Assembly: GCA_959347315.1 (NCBI GenBank)
Contig: OY365822.1
Span: forward strand, 6,435,367-6,499,366
Source of the DNA: Bimastos eiseni
Taxonomy: Eukaryota > Annelida > Clitellata > Crassiclitellata > Lumbricidae
Length of the DNA: 64,000 bases
Reading direction: 5' to 3'
Positions 1-11,540 of this stretch are shown one piece after another; position 1 is the first letter of the stretch, and every line of letters begins with the position of its first letter. A program made the translations under genes and the position numbers. The notes beneath the pieces are model-generated. The model was not told the origin of the DNA. It was given only the letters and a program-made list of their open reading frames with translations, and did no database searches.

Positions 1-696
1 CGTTTGTTCTGCAAATGTCTGGTGGCAAGCCACAGTTCGTGATGTGATTATCATAAGAGGCCAAGGAACGGCTTGGCATGTAGCACATCTCGTGTTAGAA
101 ATGCTATGTTCGCGTTTAAGCCCAATCTTAAACTCAGACCATTGAGCAGTTTCGCTAACTGTGCAATATCCCATCATAATCATCATCATCAGCAGCAGCA
201 TCATCATCACCACTACCACCAGTAGCAGCAGCAGCAGCCGCTGTCATTCCTAGCTGTTTGGCGGCGATGTGTACAAATAAATTATCTCCGTTGTCCTTCC
301 TCGGTTGTAGTATGTTATTGTCCTCGTTAATATTTTCTATCCAGATTCTCCAAATAATTATTATTATGTCCTATTAGGTCCTACAAATTATAATTATGTC
401 CTTTAAGTCCATGCATTGGATGAAGAATTAGCCAAGAACACGATCCATTTCATATTCTATAGCAACGCAATTTATGTAGCGCAATTTCTTTGTCTTACAA
501 AAACACTCTGCTCCATTGTAGGGAGTTGGTAACTTCAGCAAATGACCAGCAGGGCTCCATCCTTATTCATTATCGGAATCTCTAATTTACATAAATCCAC
601 TTCAGCTCTCTGAGTCATACGGCTATTGTCATTGCAAGACCATTATTATGATTATTATTATGATTATTATTATGATTATTATTATGATTATTATTA

Positions 697-728
<32 letters not shown>

Positions 729-989
729 GATTATTATTTTTATTATTATTATTATCGTCGTCGTCGTCATCATCATCATCATCAGTGTTATTAATGTTAT
801 TATAATCATCATTATGATCAGGATTATTATTATCGTTATCATTATCATCATCGTCGTCGTCATCATCATCATCATCATCATCACACCACAACCCCACCAA
901 CATCATCGTCATCATCATCATCATCATCTTTAAATGTAGATGATGCCTAAGGTTAATATGAAACTAACCCAACGTCGTCCACATTACAG
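1..989. other. Non-coding stretch upstream of the first receptor exon (intron or 5' flank)
   Basis: No exon is recognisable here. It ends in a splice acceptor (acattacag) at 981-989, so it is most likely the intron preceding the SUEL exon, with earlier exons and the signal peptide outside the window. It holds a short CAT/CAG-type trinucleotide tract near 178-240 and the long ATT/ATC tract described separately. Confidence 0.6.
641..928. repeat. ATT/ATC trinucleotide microsatellite
   Basis: Almost continuous ATT, ATG and ATC triplets with interspersed CGT. The apparent ORFs (poly-Met/Ile/Asp/Asn) are artefacts of the triplet repeat. Confidence 0.95.
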
Positions 990-3900
990 ATCCTCGTGAG
1001 TACTGTGCTGCTGAGGAGTTCAAGCCTAAATGTCTATCGAACGAGGTCGTCCTGATAACCGAGGCCCAGTACGGTCGGATGGAGGTAGGGGAGTGTGTCA
1101 AAACGAACTATGGATACATCGGATGCGGAGTTGACGTCATCGGTATCCTTGACGACGAATGCTCCGGGAAAAGATCGTGCAGCATCAGGATACCGGATAC
1201 ACGGCTCGAGGATGCGGTCACAACAAACAATATATGCCCAAAGGAGTTCAAGGCCTACCTGAACGTTTCCTACGAGTGCATCCCAGGTGCGTTGGAGAAT
1301 AATGCAGGTGTACGGAGATATGGCGCTATAGAAATATGCTGATTCATACGAGGATGCGTTCTTGCGTGATGAGCAAACACTTTTCAATCAGTCAATATGC
1401 TTTTCAATCAATCAATCAATATACTTTTCAATCAATCAATCAATATGCTTTTTAATCGTTCTATTACAATTTGAATCAATCGATGTACTTATTTCCATGA
1501 ACACGTGACAACTTCAAAATGAACGTTGGTCAAGAAAGATCTTGCCTAACTAGTTAGGAGATGTTCCTGTCGAAAATAGTCCTTGCGTTCTAATAGTCAT
1601 AATGATGAAAAGATTGAAGTTTTTAAACTTAAAAAAATGTCTGGGTAGAGCATAATGCTCCCTCTGCGGTCGGCCATGACCTCTTGGGTTTCTGCCTCCC
1701 ATCTCAAGAGATCAATGTGGCATTGCACCCCAGAACAGTCTAGCTAATCCGTCGGGCAACTTGGCAATCTTAGGTGCTGTCCTCTTGGTTCCTCGCTTAT
1801 AAATGCGTCTCTTGTTGGCTTGGCTTTTCTGCGATGGTCACATCATTATGGCTGCTGGCCTTATCCTTGCTTGGAAGCATAATCATTGCTTCGCACAAGA
1901 AAGACGTCCAGTTGACTTCGTCCTGTTGGCTATTTCCGGCGCCAGTCTCGCCTCAGAGTCTGTCTATGCATATACGGAACCATTCCTCCCACTGCCTCTA
2001 GTTTAGCGTCGACTGCCCTTCTTATTCACGCGCGTGGATGCGTGGCGGTAGAGCGCTTCCCGTCTGAGGTGCCACAAGGTCGGTACCTGCGAGGCTGGAC
2101 TTTTAGAAAGGCAGTCGCTGCAGGCAGATGCTGGAAGCGGTTGCGAATCTGTTCCCTGATTTATATCCACATTGCTTTCTTGTGCCTATGGGAAGCCTTC
2201 GGTTTAAAAACACCATAGTTTTCTGTATCGTATCAAACTGGCCTTAAGCACGAGTGTCCGGGGTGGAGGGTCTTTGTCCGGGGCTTTTGTCCTTGGTCGT
2301 ATGTCCAGGAGTTTTGTCCGTGGGTCCCGGGACTTTTCCCAGAGTGGTCTTACGTCCGTGGGTTATCTTATCAAGGATATGATAGTAGTCGAAATTACAC
2401 ATTAAATAAATACATATTGATTTGTATTGTATTGTATTTGCAGATTTTTAAAGCGCTTCTCCCAATTCAACCTCATCAGTGCGAGAGCCCCGCAACAAAA
2501 GAAAAGCCTTAAGAATAAGTGTAATTTTAAATCTGCTTGTGTGTATGTGTGTATGTGTGTAGTTCAGGAATTGGCGTGTGGCAGCTGCTCCATGGCAAAG
2601 ACTCCTCGCATCGCCAAGGTCAGCCATCCGAAAGGTTTTCTTGGATCCATAGTGACGCTCGAATCCAAGTCTGGCATCTGCGGTTCGTCGCAGTGTCCCT
2701 GGGTCATCGAGGTCGAGTCGGGTCAGACGATCAACCTCACCCTGTACGACTTTTCGAGCAGGCAGCTGTCCTCGGGGGCCTATCCGGGCCAGTGCATCCG
2801 ATTGGCGGTAATCAAGGAGGAGGCCCACTTCAAGGAGAGTCCCATCTGCTATAGGTACAGTCGCATCCAGACCATCTACAGCTCCGTCAGCCACTCCGTA
2901 CAGATCCACGTCGTCAGTCACGAGGTTCTACGGACCAAGGGACGGTTCCTCATCGAATACGAAGGTAATTGTAATAGGAATTAAGCTGGTAGGAATGTAG
3001 GCATAATCGTAAGAAGGGAAGTTTGTAATGGAATTGTTCCCTGAACCAAGCAAGTGCAGACGCCCGTTGAGAGGGCTGCTGATTTGAACGGCAATATATA
3101 AATTGGCCACATTATATTACATTGCATCACATTACGTTACATTACGTTACATTACATGATGTACATTGAGGTGCGTCATATCTACCAACAGGAAGCATTG
3201 AATATCCAATGGTGGCTTGACTCTAGGCGTTTCATCTTCGGACGTTACATCTCCAATCGATCCACCAGCGGGGCACTCGCCCAAAGGGCTTTCACCTCTA
3301 AGGGTGATTACACCCACTCTCTCGTAATCAACCAAATTGAACCATATTTATGAGACACGTCAGTGATTATAGTTAGCGGCAGATGACATCACGCGTCACT
3401 GACTGTAGTGAACCAACCATAAGTATGCTCAATGGTCATTTACTATAGATGATATCATAATTGTCTGCTTGTTTTGTATGCTGTACATGTCTCGTTTATG
3501 GGCGAGTGGCCTATGACCCTAGAGGCGAAAGCCCTTTAGGTGAAAGCCGTCATAGAGGTGAATCAGCCTGATATGTTGAAATATATTACTATACACTTAT
3601 TTTTTCCCTTTTCGTATAAGGGTGTCCCCTCTAGCGGGACTGGCGTCTCTTTGGAGTTCTCTCTTCACTTGCTGATTTCTGTTACTGTAAACTGTATTGC
3701 TTTGTTGTAACAATATTTTTGCGAACAATAACTATTATGGTTATGGTTAAATATTATGCTTAATATCCGGAGGTGTATAGCCCCTTGAACCAGAGTGCGT
3801 TAAATCTCTCATGGGGGCAGAGCCGCCGACAGAAATTAAGAACCCCCAGGTAGAGCAGCAATAGACTTGTAAGACGGATCGGTCCCATTGAAGTTGCCGG

Positions 3901-5776
3901 ACCCCTGGGAATTTGCTCCACTGCCTCCCTCTCGGCGGGCCTGCATAAGTTATGATAACTAGATCTACCATGATCTGCATTTTGTGGGTATTACACCGTA
4001 TTCACGACCGAGATCTTTAGCAGTAAAAATGCGCAGGCGCTCAAAATTCTTATTACGTGGAAAAAAACATATGTTTTGGCATGCATAATAATATGCAAAG
4101 CACACGCCTACAGCATTATATCATCAGAGAATCGACTCTGTTAATCGCTGCTGAGTAGTAACCGTGAAGGAGCGCTATATAAATCTTTGTAATGAATGAA
4201 GGAAAATGATATTACTGTCGATAATAGGATACGCAATTACACCTTGCCCAGCATATCTCAAAAATATATAGGGCAAGCAATTACGCGAAGCCCCAATCTG
4301 TGGAGCTGCTCAAGTTCTCAGCCTTTAGTGTTGTAGCGGCTCTGGGTATTCAATTTGTGCTTTAACCTATCATTTCCTACGCTTGAGAGAGCCTGAAGAA
4401 CATACGAGTGATGCAAAAACGTCCGTCGCCTTGAAACAGATTCAATAAATTAGAATCACACTCTCAACTGTATGTCACACATTCAACGTTGACGTCTAGA
4501 GTAGCCGACTGCCCTGTTAATTGCTGGACTGCATTGTTCACACCAACCACTCGTGTCATTATTACCGGGAGTACCTTCCTGTTCTTGTATCATTATTACC
4601 TTGGGGTGGTCCACGTCCGCAAAGAAACTGCTTTTAGATCCCCTTCCCCTTCCGAATTTGTCCGCATTTCATTGACCCCATTCCCCTTTGCGCAAGTCCC
4701 ATTTGTCGGTCACCATTGAACCTGCTGATAATTATTTTACTACAACACTTTTTAATATACATTAATTGACAAGAAATGAGATTGAATAAAAAGAATATGT
4801 AAGAAACTTAAATTCTATAAACACTTATTTGCATGCAAGCTTCGTATATCATTCTCTCAACTGTGAAGTATATCCTAAAGCTTGTCATCTTGTCATTGTT
4901 ACCGTCTTATCCATCCGTGTATCATCATTATTACCTTCTTGTCTTTGTATTATTGTTACCTCCTCATCCTCTTTTAATTGTTTTCTTTTTGTTCTCGTAT
5001 CAGCTACTGCTTGTTATGATCAACTGACAATCTGTGACAACGAGTGTGTATCTAATTCGTTTCACGCTAGAAATCAAAGAAATCTACAGTTTCCTGAATT
5101 TCCTTTAGCTCAAGAATCTTACGACAAAGGAATCTGCCCGATAACACTCACCGTGATTGCTATGGATGTTATCATGACCTTGGACAAGTTGGACACTCAT
5201 CGTGACCGATAGTTTTTATTGGCGGGGGTGAGGGGGTGTAGGGTAACGGGTTTCACAATTTCACAAAAACTGATATAACTAATTTTGTCAAATGCTTACG
5301 TTACATACTATTCGAATCGACTCATTATTCGATTAGTGCTAGTTTTAGCGTTGTTTAACTTTCTTCTATTTAAGAATTAATGTTGTAAATTACTTAGGTG
5401 GCTCTACTATTGATTGTCCTTTCTGGGTTCCCTGTCGTTGCTGATTGATGAAAAAATAAAAAATAATTTGTGTTTCTGTTTGGTTTCAATGATTGTGCTA
5501 AAAATGAATTGAATTGAAAAACAATGACATTGCATAACTGAGGAACGGAGTTCGCCTCTAGTATCCCCGCACGATTGACTAGTCCTTCTTTCGCTAGGAG
5601 TCGGCGTTGGTTGAAATTGATGTGTAACGCAATGGACACTTTGCATGGCTGCCGACTCCTGTAATAACTGGTCTTCATTGGTTCATGCTAGGCTTGTAAA
5701 CATATAGCAGTGTCTCAGTTTTAAATTAAACTAAAATGATAATTATTGTTACTATTATATTTTTGGCACAAGGTAT

Positions 5777-5807
<31 letters not shown>

Positions 5808-8002
5808 TGTTATTATTATTATTATTATCATTATTATTATTATTATTTTGATATAAAGGATAGAAAATTGGCGTTTTAGAATTCTTGAGTTTACAAGTTC
5901 GATGTACAATAGGTATCTTAAGCAGATGTCGTATCAACTGTTTGCCACATTTTCTCTTTTCCAGCTGTCGGATGTCCTGACCTCCAGGCTCCGGAGAACG
6001 CCTGGCTGCAGCGCCATGACGACCGCGTCGTTGTTGGTTGCAATGACGCTTCCTCGCAAGGGGTGCGCTGGGAAAGCAGGTGTGTCGACACTAAGTGGCA
6101 GGGTGAGATCGGTACCTGCCCAGGGGTGCTCGTCCAGACGACTAACGCCCCCGGAATATTAACGCTTCCACTCGGTAACTCTTTTGCTGTCTCAGTATTT
6201 GGTATCCAGCCACTTACCATTTTTGTCATGGCAAACCCGGTAATGGATAAATTCCTCGTAGACAGTTGTTCGTAAAACAGTTCTTCATAAGCGTTTCTTC
6301 GTGAGATAGTTCTTAGTAACACAATTCTGACCGTAGCCCCCTTATTCCTAACCCTAGCTGTTTTATGAAGAATTGTGCTTTGCAAAGCATTGTTTTATGA
6401 AGAACTATATATGAAGAACCTGTCGGATACCGGCAAACCCAGTGCATGCATTGCAATGTCAGGTTTGTGTTTTGGAAACGAACATTTGACTAAAAAATTA
6501 GAAATTATAGAATAAGTGATATGGGTACAGTTCTAACATACATACATGCATGCATGCAAACATACATACATACATATATACATACATACATACATACATA
6601 CATATGCACGCATACATAGCATATATGCATACATACATATATACATACATATATACATACTTACATGCATACATATATATATACATAGCATACATACATG
6701 CTTACATACACATATATGCGGACACACAGGCAGTGATAGTTACAGATCAATTAAATAACATTGTGTTTCATGTGTGGATACGTTAATATTTTATTTTATT
6801 TTGGATATACTAATATTTAATTATCCATTTAATTAATTGCAGGTGTCTTAGTAGCCATTGTGCTTGGAATCGCTCTTGTCATAGGCGTTCTCATTGTGAC
6901 CGTCGGTGTCATCTGCCTCAAAAGGTCAGTTTCGCTTCCTTTGATGGGGATGGGATTAATTGTATTTGGAAGCAGCAAAAATGAATTATCGCTGAATGGC
7001 AGGCGATCAGAGGGGGCGATTCTGAGGGGGCGATTCTGAGGGGGCGATTCTGAGGGGGCGATTCTGAGGGGGCGATTCTGAGGGGGCGATTCTGAGGGGG
7101 CGATTCTGAGGGGGCGATTCTGAGGGGGCGATTCTGAGGGGGCGATTCTGAGGGGGCGATTCTGAGGGGGCGATTCTGAGGGGGCGATTCTGAGGGGGCG
7201 ATTCTGAGGGGGCGATTCTGAGGGGGCGATTCTGAGGGGGCGATTCTGAGGGGGCGATTCTGAGGGGGCGATTCTGAGGGGGCGATTCTGAGGGGGCGAT
7301 TCTGAGGGGGCGATTCTGAGGGGGCGATTCTGAGGGGGCGATTCTGAGGGGGCGATTCTGAGGGGGCGATTCTGAGGGGGCGATTCTGAGGGGGCGATTC
7401 TGAGAGGGGAGGACAAGTCTCACACCTTTAACAAAGAGGGGAGACGTTTTACGTTGGTCCCCCTTTCCACCTTTTCCACCCCTCTCCACCTTTTCCACCC
7501 CTCTCCAATGGGTGTCCTCCCACCTTTCAAACGAGATCGGCGCCTCTGCAGGAGATCAGCAGAACCACAATTGAATTTACACCCTTTAGACCGAATCAGC
7601 ATCATTTACTGAGTTAGTTCAAATCTTTTAAGATTTAACAAAACTTTGTTGTCAATTAATATAGCGCCCTTGGCAAAATATCTAATCAGTGGTGGTCCCG
7701 GTTAGGATTATGGCTGAAAATACAAATTTCAAGGCTAACGCGAGTTCTCGTCTGCCTAACCTGGACCGGGAGCGTCTCTGAGCAGAAACTATGAAGTCTA
7801 TTTGAATTTTGGCTGATTGATCGATTGATTGACTGACATCAATCTGATTGATTGATTGGTAGGTTAATTGACTGATTTATTGGTTGATTGGCTCTTTGAT
7901 TGGTTGGTTTGCTGATTAATTGATTCATTGATTGACTGATTGATTTAATGATTGATTGACTGGCTGATTGGTTGATTGACTGGCTGATTGAATGATTGAA
8001 TG

Positions 8003-8037
<35 letters not shown>

Positions 8038-8987
8038 ACAGGCAGCAGAACGAGATGTTGGCCAGGGCTGGGCACGTTCTCTATGTCCCAGCCGGCCAGT
8101 GTTATGAGCTTCGCGAAGACTATGCAGCTGGTGGTGGAGGGGGCGGTGGCGGTCACACGTCGACCAGCGTTCGCAAGACAACGACCGCTCCAGAACACGC
8201 CATGAGCTCCAAAGAGCACCACCTGTTGGCCGCCGCCGGCCGGAGGAACGTCTACGCCCACACGCGGATGGACTCACGCCCCTTACCTTCGCTGCCCAAC
8301 CTTTCCGAGGCGTCGAGCGTCGCGTCCAGCGGGGCGTGTCGCGTCGGGTCGCCCTGCGGGGGATGCCCAGGGTCGTCGACCGACCAGTGTCCCTACCATC
8401 CGCGCATGACGGCCACTCTGGGAAGGACATCGCATGCGTCGGCGGCGAAGACGGGTGGTGCATCGGCCGGCGCGGCCACAGGGAGTGGGAAGAGGAAAGC
8501 GGATGGCGGGTTCGGGTCACCGGCGCGGGTTCCGTGTCCAACGTTCGTGGCTGCAGCTCCCTGCTCGTCGCAACAGCACCCGCCTCCTGTCCCCTGCGCG
8601 TCTCCTCTGTCGGCGGCCGCCATACCGCAGCACTACACGGTCCTCGACCCCATCGAGGTTCAGCAGCAGCAGCTGTTGGGGACTATGCCAGCACCAACGC
8701 AGCCTCCTACACCGTCTCCTCTGGTACTGCAGTCTGCTGCTGCAGTTGTAACTGACGGAGCACCACCCGGACCCGTTGCTTCTACATCGTCGGGCCCTCC
8801 AAAGCCGCCGCTTCCTCTGGCTGCGTCGGGGTCAGGGTCGGGTCACGGGTCAAGGCCGCCTGGCAACGAGGGCATCGAGAAGAGCCAGTGCAGAGAGATA
8901 ACGCTTCGACCGACCAGACAGAACAGTGCGCGATCGAAAGGCAACGACAACGACTCCAGCAGCAACGGCAACAGCAGCTGGCCATAG
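990..8987 (+). CDS. SUEL lectin-CUB-Sushi single-pass transmembrane receptor (5' partial)
   Basis: Exons with matching phases: 990-1286, 2563-2964, 5965-6174, 6843-6924 and 8042-8987, all flanked by AG/GT. The first encodes a SUEL/galactose-binding lectin domain (Cys pattern with EYCAAEEF, GYIGCGVDV, NVSYECIP). The second encodes a CUB domain (CGSCSMAKTPRI through GRFLIEYE). The third is a four-Cys Sushi/CCP domain (GCPDLQAPENAW, RCVDTKWQGEIGTCP) plus a juxtamembrane linker. The fourth is a hydrophobic TM helix (VLVAIVLGIALVIGVLIVTV) with stop-transfer LKR. The last is a 315-residue tail ending SSWP, rich in Gly, Ser, Ala and Pro, with a glycine run, an SH3-ligand-like PPKPPLP and tyrosines such as HYTVLD. 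Signal peptide and any earlier domains lie beyond the left edge. Function is inferred: a cell-surface carbohydrate- or protein-binding receptor. Domain calls are from pattern recognition; I do not recognise a named orthologue. A further in-frame exon at 5004-5201 is possible. Confidence 0.82.
2240..2365. repeat. Degenerate short tandem repeat (TTTGTCCGGGG-like)
   Basis: Several irregular copies of a motif around TTTGTCCGGGG/GTCCGTGGG, in the intron between the SUEL and CUB exons. No coding sense seen. Confidence 0.6.
4120..4200 (+). repeat. Dispersed repeat 3' end (GCGCTATATAAAT family)
   Basis: A copy of the commonest dispersed repeat in this window: CTGAGTAGTAACC, then GAAGGAGCGCTATATAAATC, then TTTGTAATGAATGAA. 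Comparable copies lie near 16700-16760, 47400-47475, 51940-52015, 61800-61880 and 62630-62705 (same strand), and 50560-50640 (opposite strand). The constant end with a variable short-repeat tail resembles the 3' end of a SINE. Confidence 0.75.
5004..5201 (+). CDS. Candidate cassette exon of the receptor: Cys-rich half-CUB-like module
   Basis: A strong acceptor (pyrimidine-rich tract then tatcag) is followed by an open frame in the phase left by the CUB exon at 2964. It contains ACYDQLTICDNECVSN, FPEFPLAQESYDKGIC and a hydrophobic stretch before LDKLDTH. The spacing looks like the N-terminal half of a CUB domain. A GT after 5201 (CATC|GTGACC) would join in phase to the Sushi exon at 5965 and make the exon 198 bp, so it could be skipped or included without a frameshift. 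The donor is weak and no exon for the second half of the domain is visible. It could be a real alternative exon or a decaying one. Confidence 0.45.
5776..5852. repeat. AAT/ATT microsatellite
   Basis: Run of AAT then ATT triplets in the intron before the Sushi exon. Confidence 0.95.
6536..6722. repeat. CATA/TACA microsatellite
   Basis: Repeated CATA tetranucleotides with TATA and CATG variants, in the intron between Sushi and TM exons. The Tyr/Met/Cys-rich ORFs here are repeat artefacts. Confidence 0.95.
7008..7548. mobile_element. hAT-like MITE containing a 14-bp minisatellite
   Basis: Left end CAGAGGGGGCGAT and right end ATCGGCGCCTCTG form imperfect terminal inverted repeats. They are flanked by an 8-bp duplication with one mismatch: CAGGCGAT at 7000-7007 and CAGGAGAT at 7549-7556. 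Eight-base duplications and CAG-starting ends fit the hAT superfamily. The same family is present at 25908-26058, near 21351-21495, and as a right end near 28110-28185. This copy sits in the intron between the TM and tail exons of the receptor. Confidence 0.75.
7012..7405. repeat. 14-bp minisatellite (GAGGGGGCGATTCT)n
   Basis: About 28 almost identical head-to-tail copies. The unit closely resembles the terminal repeat of the surrounding MITE, so it probably arose by amplification of that end. Reverse-strand ORFs with a 14-residue repeat (PPQNRPLRIAPSES) are artefacts of a 14-bp unit read in three frames. Confidence 0.97.
7806..8038. repeat. GATT/GACT tetranucleotide repeat array next to the tail-exon acceptor
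   Basis: A degenerate GATTGATTGACT array runs up to the acceptor of the receptor's last exon (gattacag|GCAGCAG at 8041). The array therefore forms the region where branch point and pyrimidine tract would be expected. Confidence 0.9.
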
Positions 8988-9115
8988 ATGACAACAGCAG
9001 CTGGCATATGGGGTGACAGCAGCAGTGTTGAGCCATAGCCTAGGAAAACAGCAGGATTTTTGAGCCATAGGGAAACAGTTGGAATGTTGAGCCATAGGGA
9101 AACAGCATCAGTGTA
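8988..9115 (+). repeat. Short tandem repeats in the receptor 3' UTR
   Basis: Three to four irregular copies of a unit of about 30 bp containing TTGAGCCATAGGGAAACAGC start directly after the stop codon. The first copies merge with the CAGCAGCTGGC repeats at the end of the coding sequence. Confidence 0.75.
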
Positions 9116-10491
9116 AAACTATCAGCCTAGGGATTACAGGCTGTCACATACACGATACTACATCCAGTTATTGGATAGTCATGCAATGTCATGTGTGAAC
9201 CATTACCAACCCATCACACACAGACACACACACACACTGTCATCCATGCAGAAACACACGAGCATGCATATAAACAGACACCGGGTGACGTATACACGTT
9301 ACGTGCTGCCGTCAACTGTTATGTGCTATATCTACGATTGTCCGGCCTGAAGGCCTCGGACAGTGCAGAGATGAATTGTCTATTTTTAGATCCGCCTTTG
9401 CTATCTCTGGTCCTCTGAGTTTCTCACCGACAATAGATTATATATATAATGTGTATACGTTTTGACACGTCATTACATGTTATGTATTATAGATATATGC
9501 AAGACTGTGTGCGGTAATGTGGTATTAGCACTCTGATATTGTCGTTACGGAAAGGGACATTGCAATACGATCATTGCTTATATGAAAAGGGCATAACAGG
9601 TTGAATACTGCAAGTCACTTCTCGATGTAGACGATAATTATAGAGAGAAGTAAGGAACTTTGTCGAATTTTGTAAGGCAGACTGAGCTATTATATGTCAG
9701 CGTATGACGGGCATGGCCCTTACTCTTTCTGCATCACAAATGAGTTTAACATCAGTATCTGTTCATGTTTTTTGTCTGATTATTAAAGATTTACTTAGCA
9801 AGATTGCGAGAAATAGTTTAATTGATGTCCAGTGCGGTGTATACATGATAACGTGGCCACAATTGGTGTTGGATTATTTTAACGCTGATGTCACAAAAAT
9901 AGCTTAAACTGTGGAGAATTAGTTGGCACATTTCGGATATCTCTTCTGTTCGTTATGAATTTTAATAATTTCTCAAAATCTGAACGTTAAACAATCCAAG
10001 GGCGGCGGTCAGGTCAGAATAATAACAGTAATAGCAATAATAACGGCAATGATAATGATAAAATAATGATAATAACAACAACAACAACAATGATTATAAT
10101 AATACTAGTGATAAAATAATAATACTAATAACTAATAACTTTTAATTGGTAAAGATATAGTACCGCATCCGATGCAGTTGTCCTGCTTTGGCTTTACCTG
10201 GCCTCATTATTCTGGCCTTGACCATGCATGCTACTTTAATAACTTCCGTCTTATATACATGATAGGTCTTATCATTTAGGAGTTTTTAGGCCATGAACTT
10301 TCGTTCTTACCACTGAAACAGAAGTGTTACTCCTCTCAAATTCTATTCTTACCAAGCAATGCTAACTTGATCCTATCCCCACCTCTATCCTAAATGGCTG
10401 TATCTCGGTCCTTGTTACTGTGTGATCACCCAAATCATTAATCTCTCGCTCTCGATATACTGGCAACTTCCCAGTGGTCTTTAAGTATTAT

Positions 10492-10660
10492 CAGGGCCGT
10501 ACCGAGGGTGCAGCGGGGCGTGGCCCAGGGCGCAAATCTGGAAAGGGCGTAAATTTCAGGATAGAATAACTTATTATTCCATAAAATGCACTATGTTAAA
10601 AATGTGGGGGTGCGGATTGATGCTAGGCACAGGGCGCAATTACAGCTCGGTACGGCCCTG
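10492..10660. mobile_element. Nonautonomous hAT-like MITE, 169 bp
   Basis: Ends CAGGGCCGTACCGAG and CTCGGTACGGCCCTG are perfect 15-bp inverted repeats. An identical 8-bp duplication AGTATTAT flanks it at 10484-10491 and 10661-10668. The interior (GGGCGTGGCCCAGGGCGC) has no coding capacity. CAGGG ends plus an 8-bp target-site duplication identify a hAT-type element mobilised in trans. Confidence 0.92.
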
Positions 10661-11456
10661 AGTATTATCGTGTCTCTTCTATTCTCGAGAAGCAACTCTT
10701 GAAAAAAAATCTAACTACCTTCCCATCTCCAATCTTTCCCTTCTATCTGAACAAACTGAATTGTCCTTGCCCGGATCGACGACTACCTTCCTCCCAACTC
10801 GCTTCTCAACTCCCACCCTTCTGGCGTCACTAAACTCCACTCCACAAAAACCCGGGCCTACTTTCTGCTCTGTACAGCAAACTTGTCTCTACAGTAGAGT
10901 TGTCGGGCTAAACGCCTGAAAGTCTCTTTTCTGTTATGAGAATTCCGTGTACCATTAAGTCGAATCTCTGACTGTGATTGATAATGGGTATTCCTTCATA
11001 TTTGTAAGTCATATGAATTGTGGGAGATCGATAGTCGATGAAGTGAGTTTCGAACACTTCCATCAGCCATTACGCTTCGATTGTCGCGAAGGACGATTAT
11101 ACGTACAATTACGACTACGGTAACGAGAAGGGTTGCAAACATGTTGGTTTTTTGGTTGTTTGTTTTCTTTAAACGAAAAATGGCAAGTTTTGGTTTTTTG
11201 AAAATAATTTTATTCATTTTACTAATGTTACTATTATATTACTAATTGTGTGTTATTCAGTCCGAAATCAAGCTAAATTACTTATAAAAACGAGTTGGAG
11301 CTCTTTTTCATGCTGTGTTTGATGCCTTTTATAACAAAACTATTGTGACAAAATCCAAAGTAAAACTAAAGAACAAAAAACAAAATAAAACGCAAAAACA
11401 AAAAAACTTATAGAAACTACTTTTGATTAAAAAAATCTTGGTTTTATGCACCTCAG

Positions 11457-11540
11457 ATTACGAGACCCAATTGAAGCCAACAAGAGCATTATTCGAGAGG
11501 AAACAATACAATTTTTTGAATTAACAGCCAGGTCCATGAG
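11457..11540 (+). other. Possible orphan exon between consensus splice sites
   Basis: An 84-bp segment lies between an acceptor (gcacctcag) and a strong donor (GAG|GTAAGTGTG). It is open only in one frame, reading LRDPIEANKSIIREETIQFF and ELTARSM. The translation looks protein-like but I recognise no family, and no partner exon is visible nearby. It could be an exon of an unlisted + strand gene, an exapted or transposon-derived exon, or chance. Confidence 0.25.

Noticed and set aside
1660..2200. GC-richer segment with overlapping short ORFs in the receptor intron
   Set aside because: Possibly an old transposon relic, but no motif or terminus could be identified, so no call is made.
2448..2921. 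157-residue antisense ORF over the CUB exon
   Set aside because: The sense strand has a conserved domain with correct splice sites; the antisense frame is a shadow.
6829..7498. Long minus-strand ORFs with perfect PPQNRPLRIAPSES repeats
   Set aside because: A 14-bp repeat is open in several frames by construction; the region is intronic, inside a MITE.
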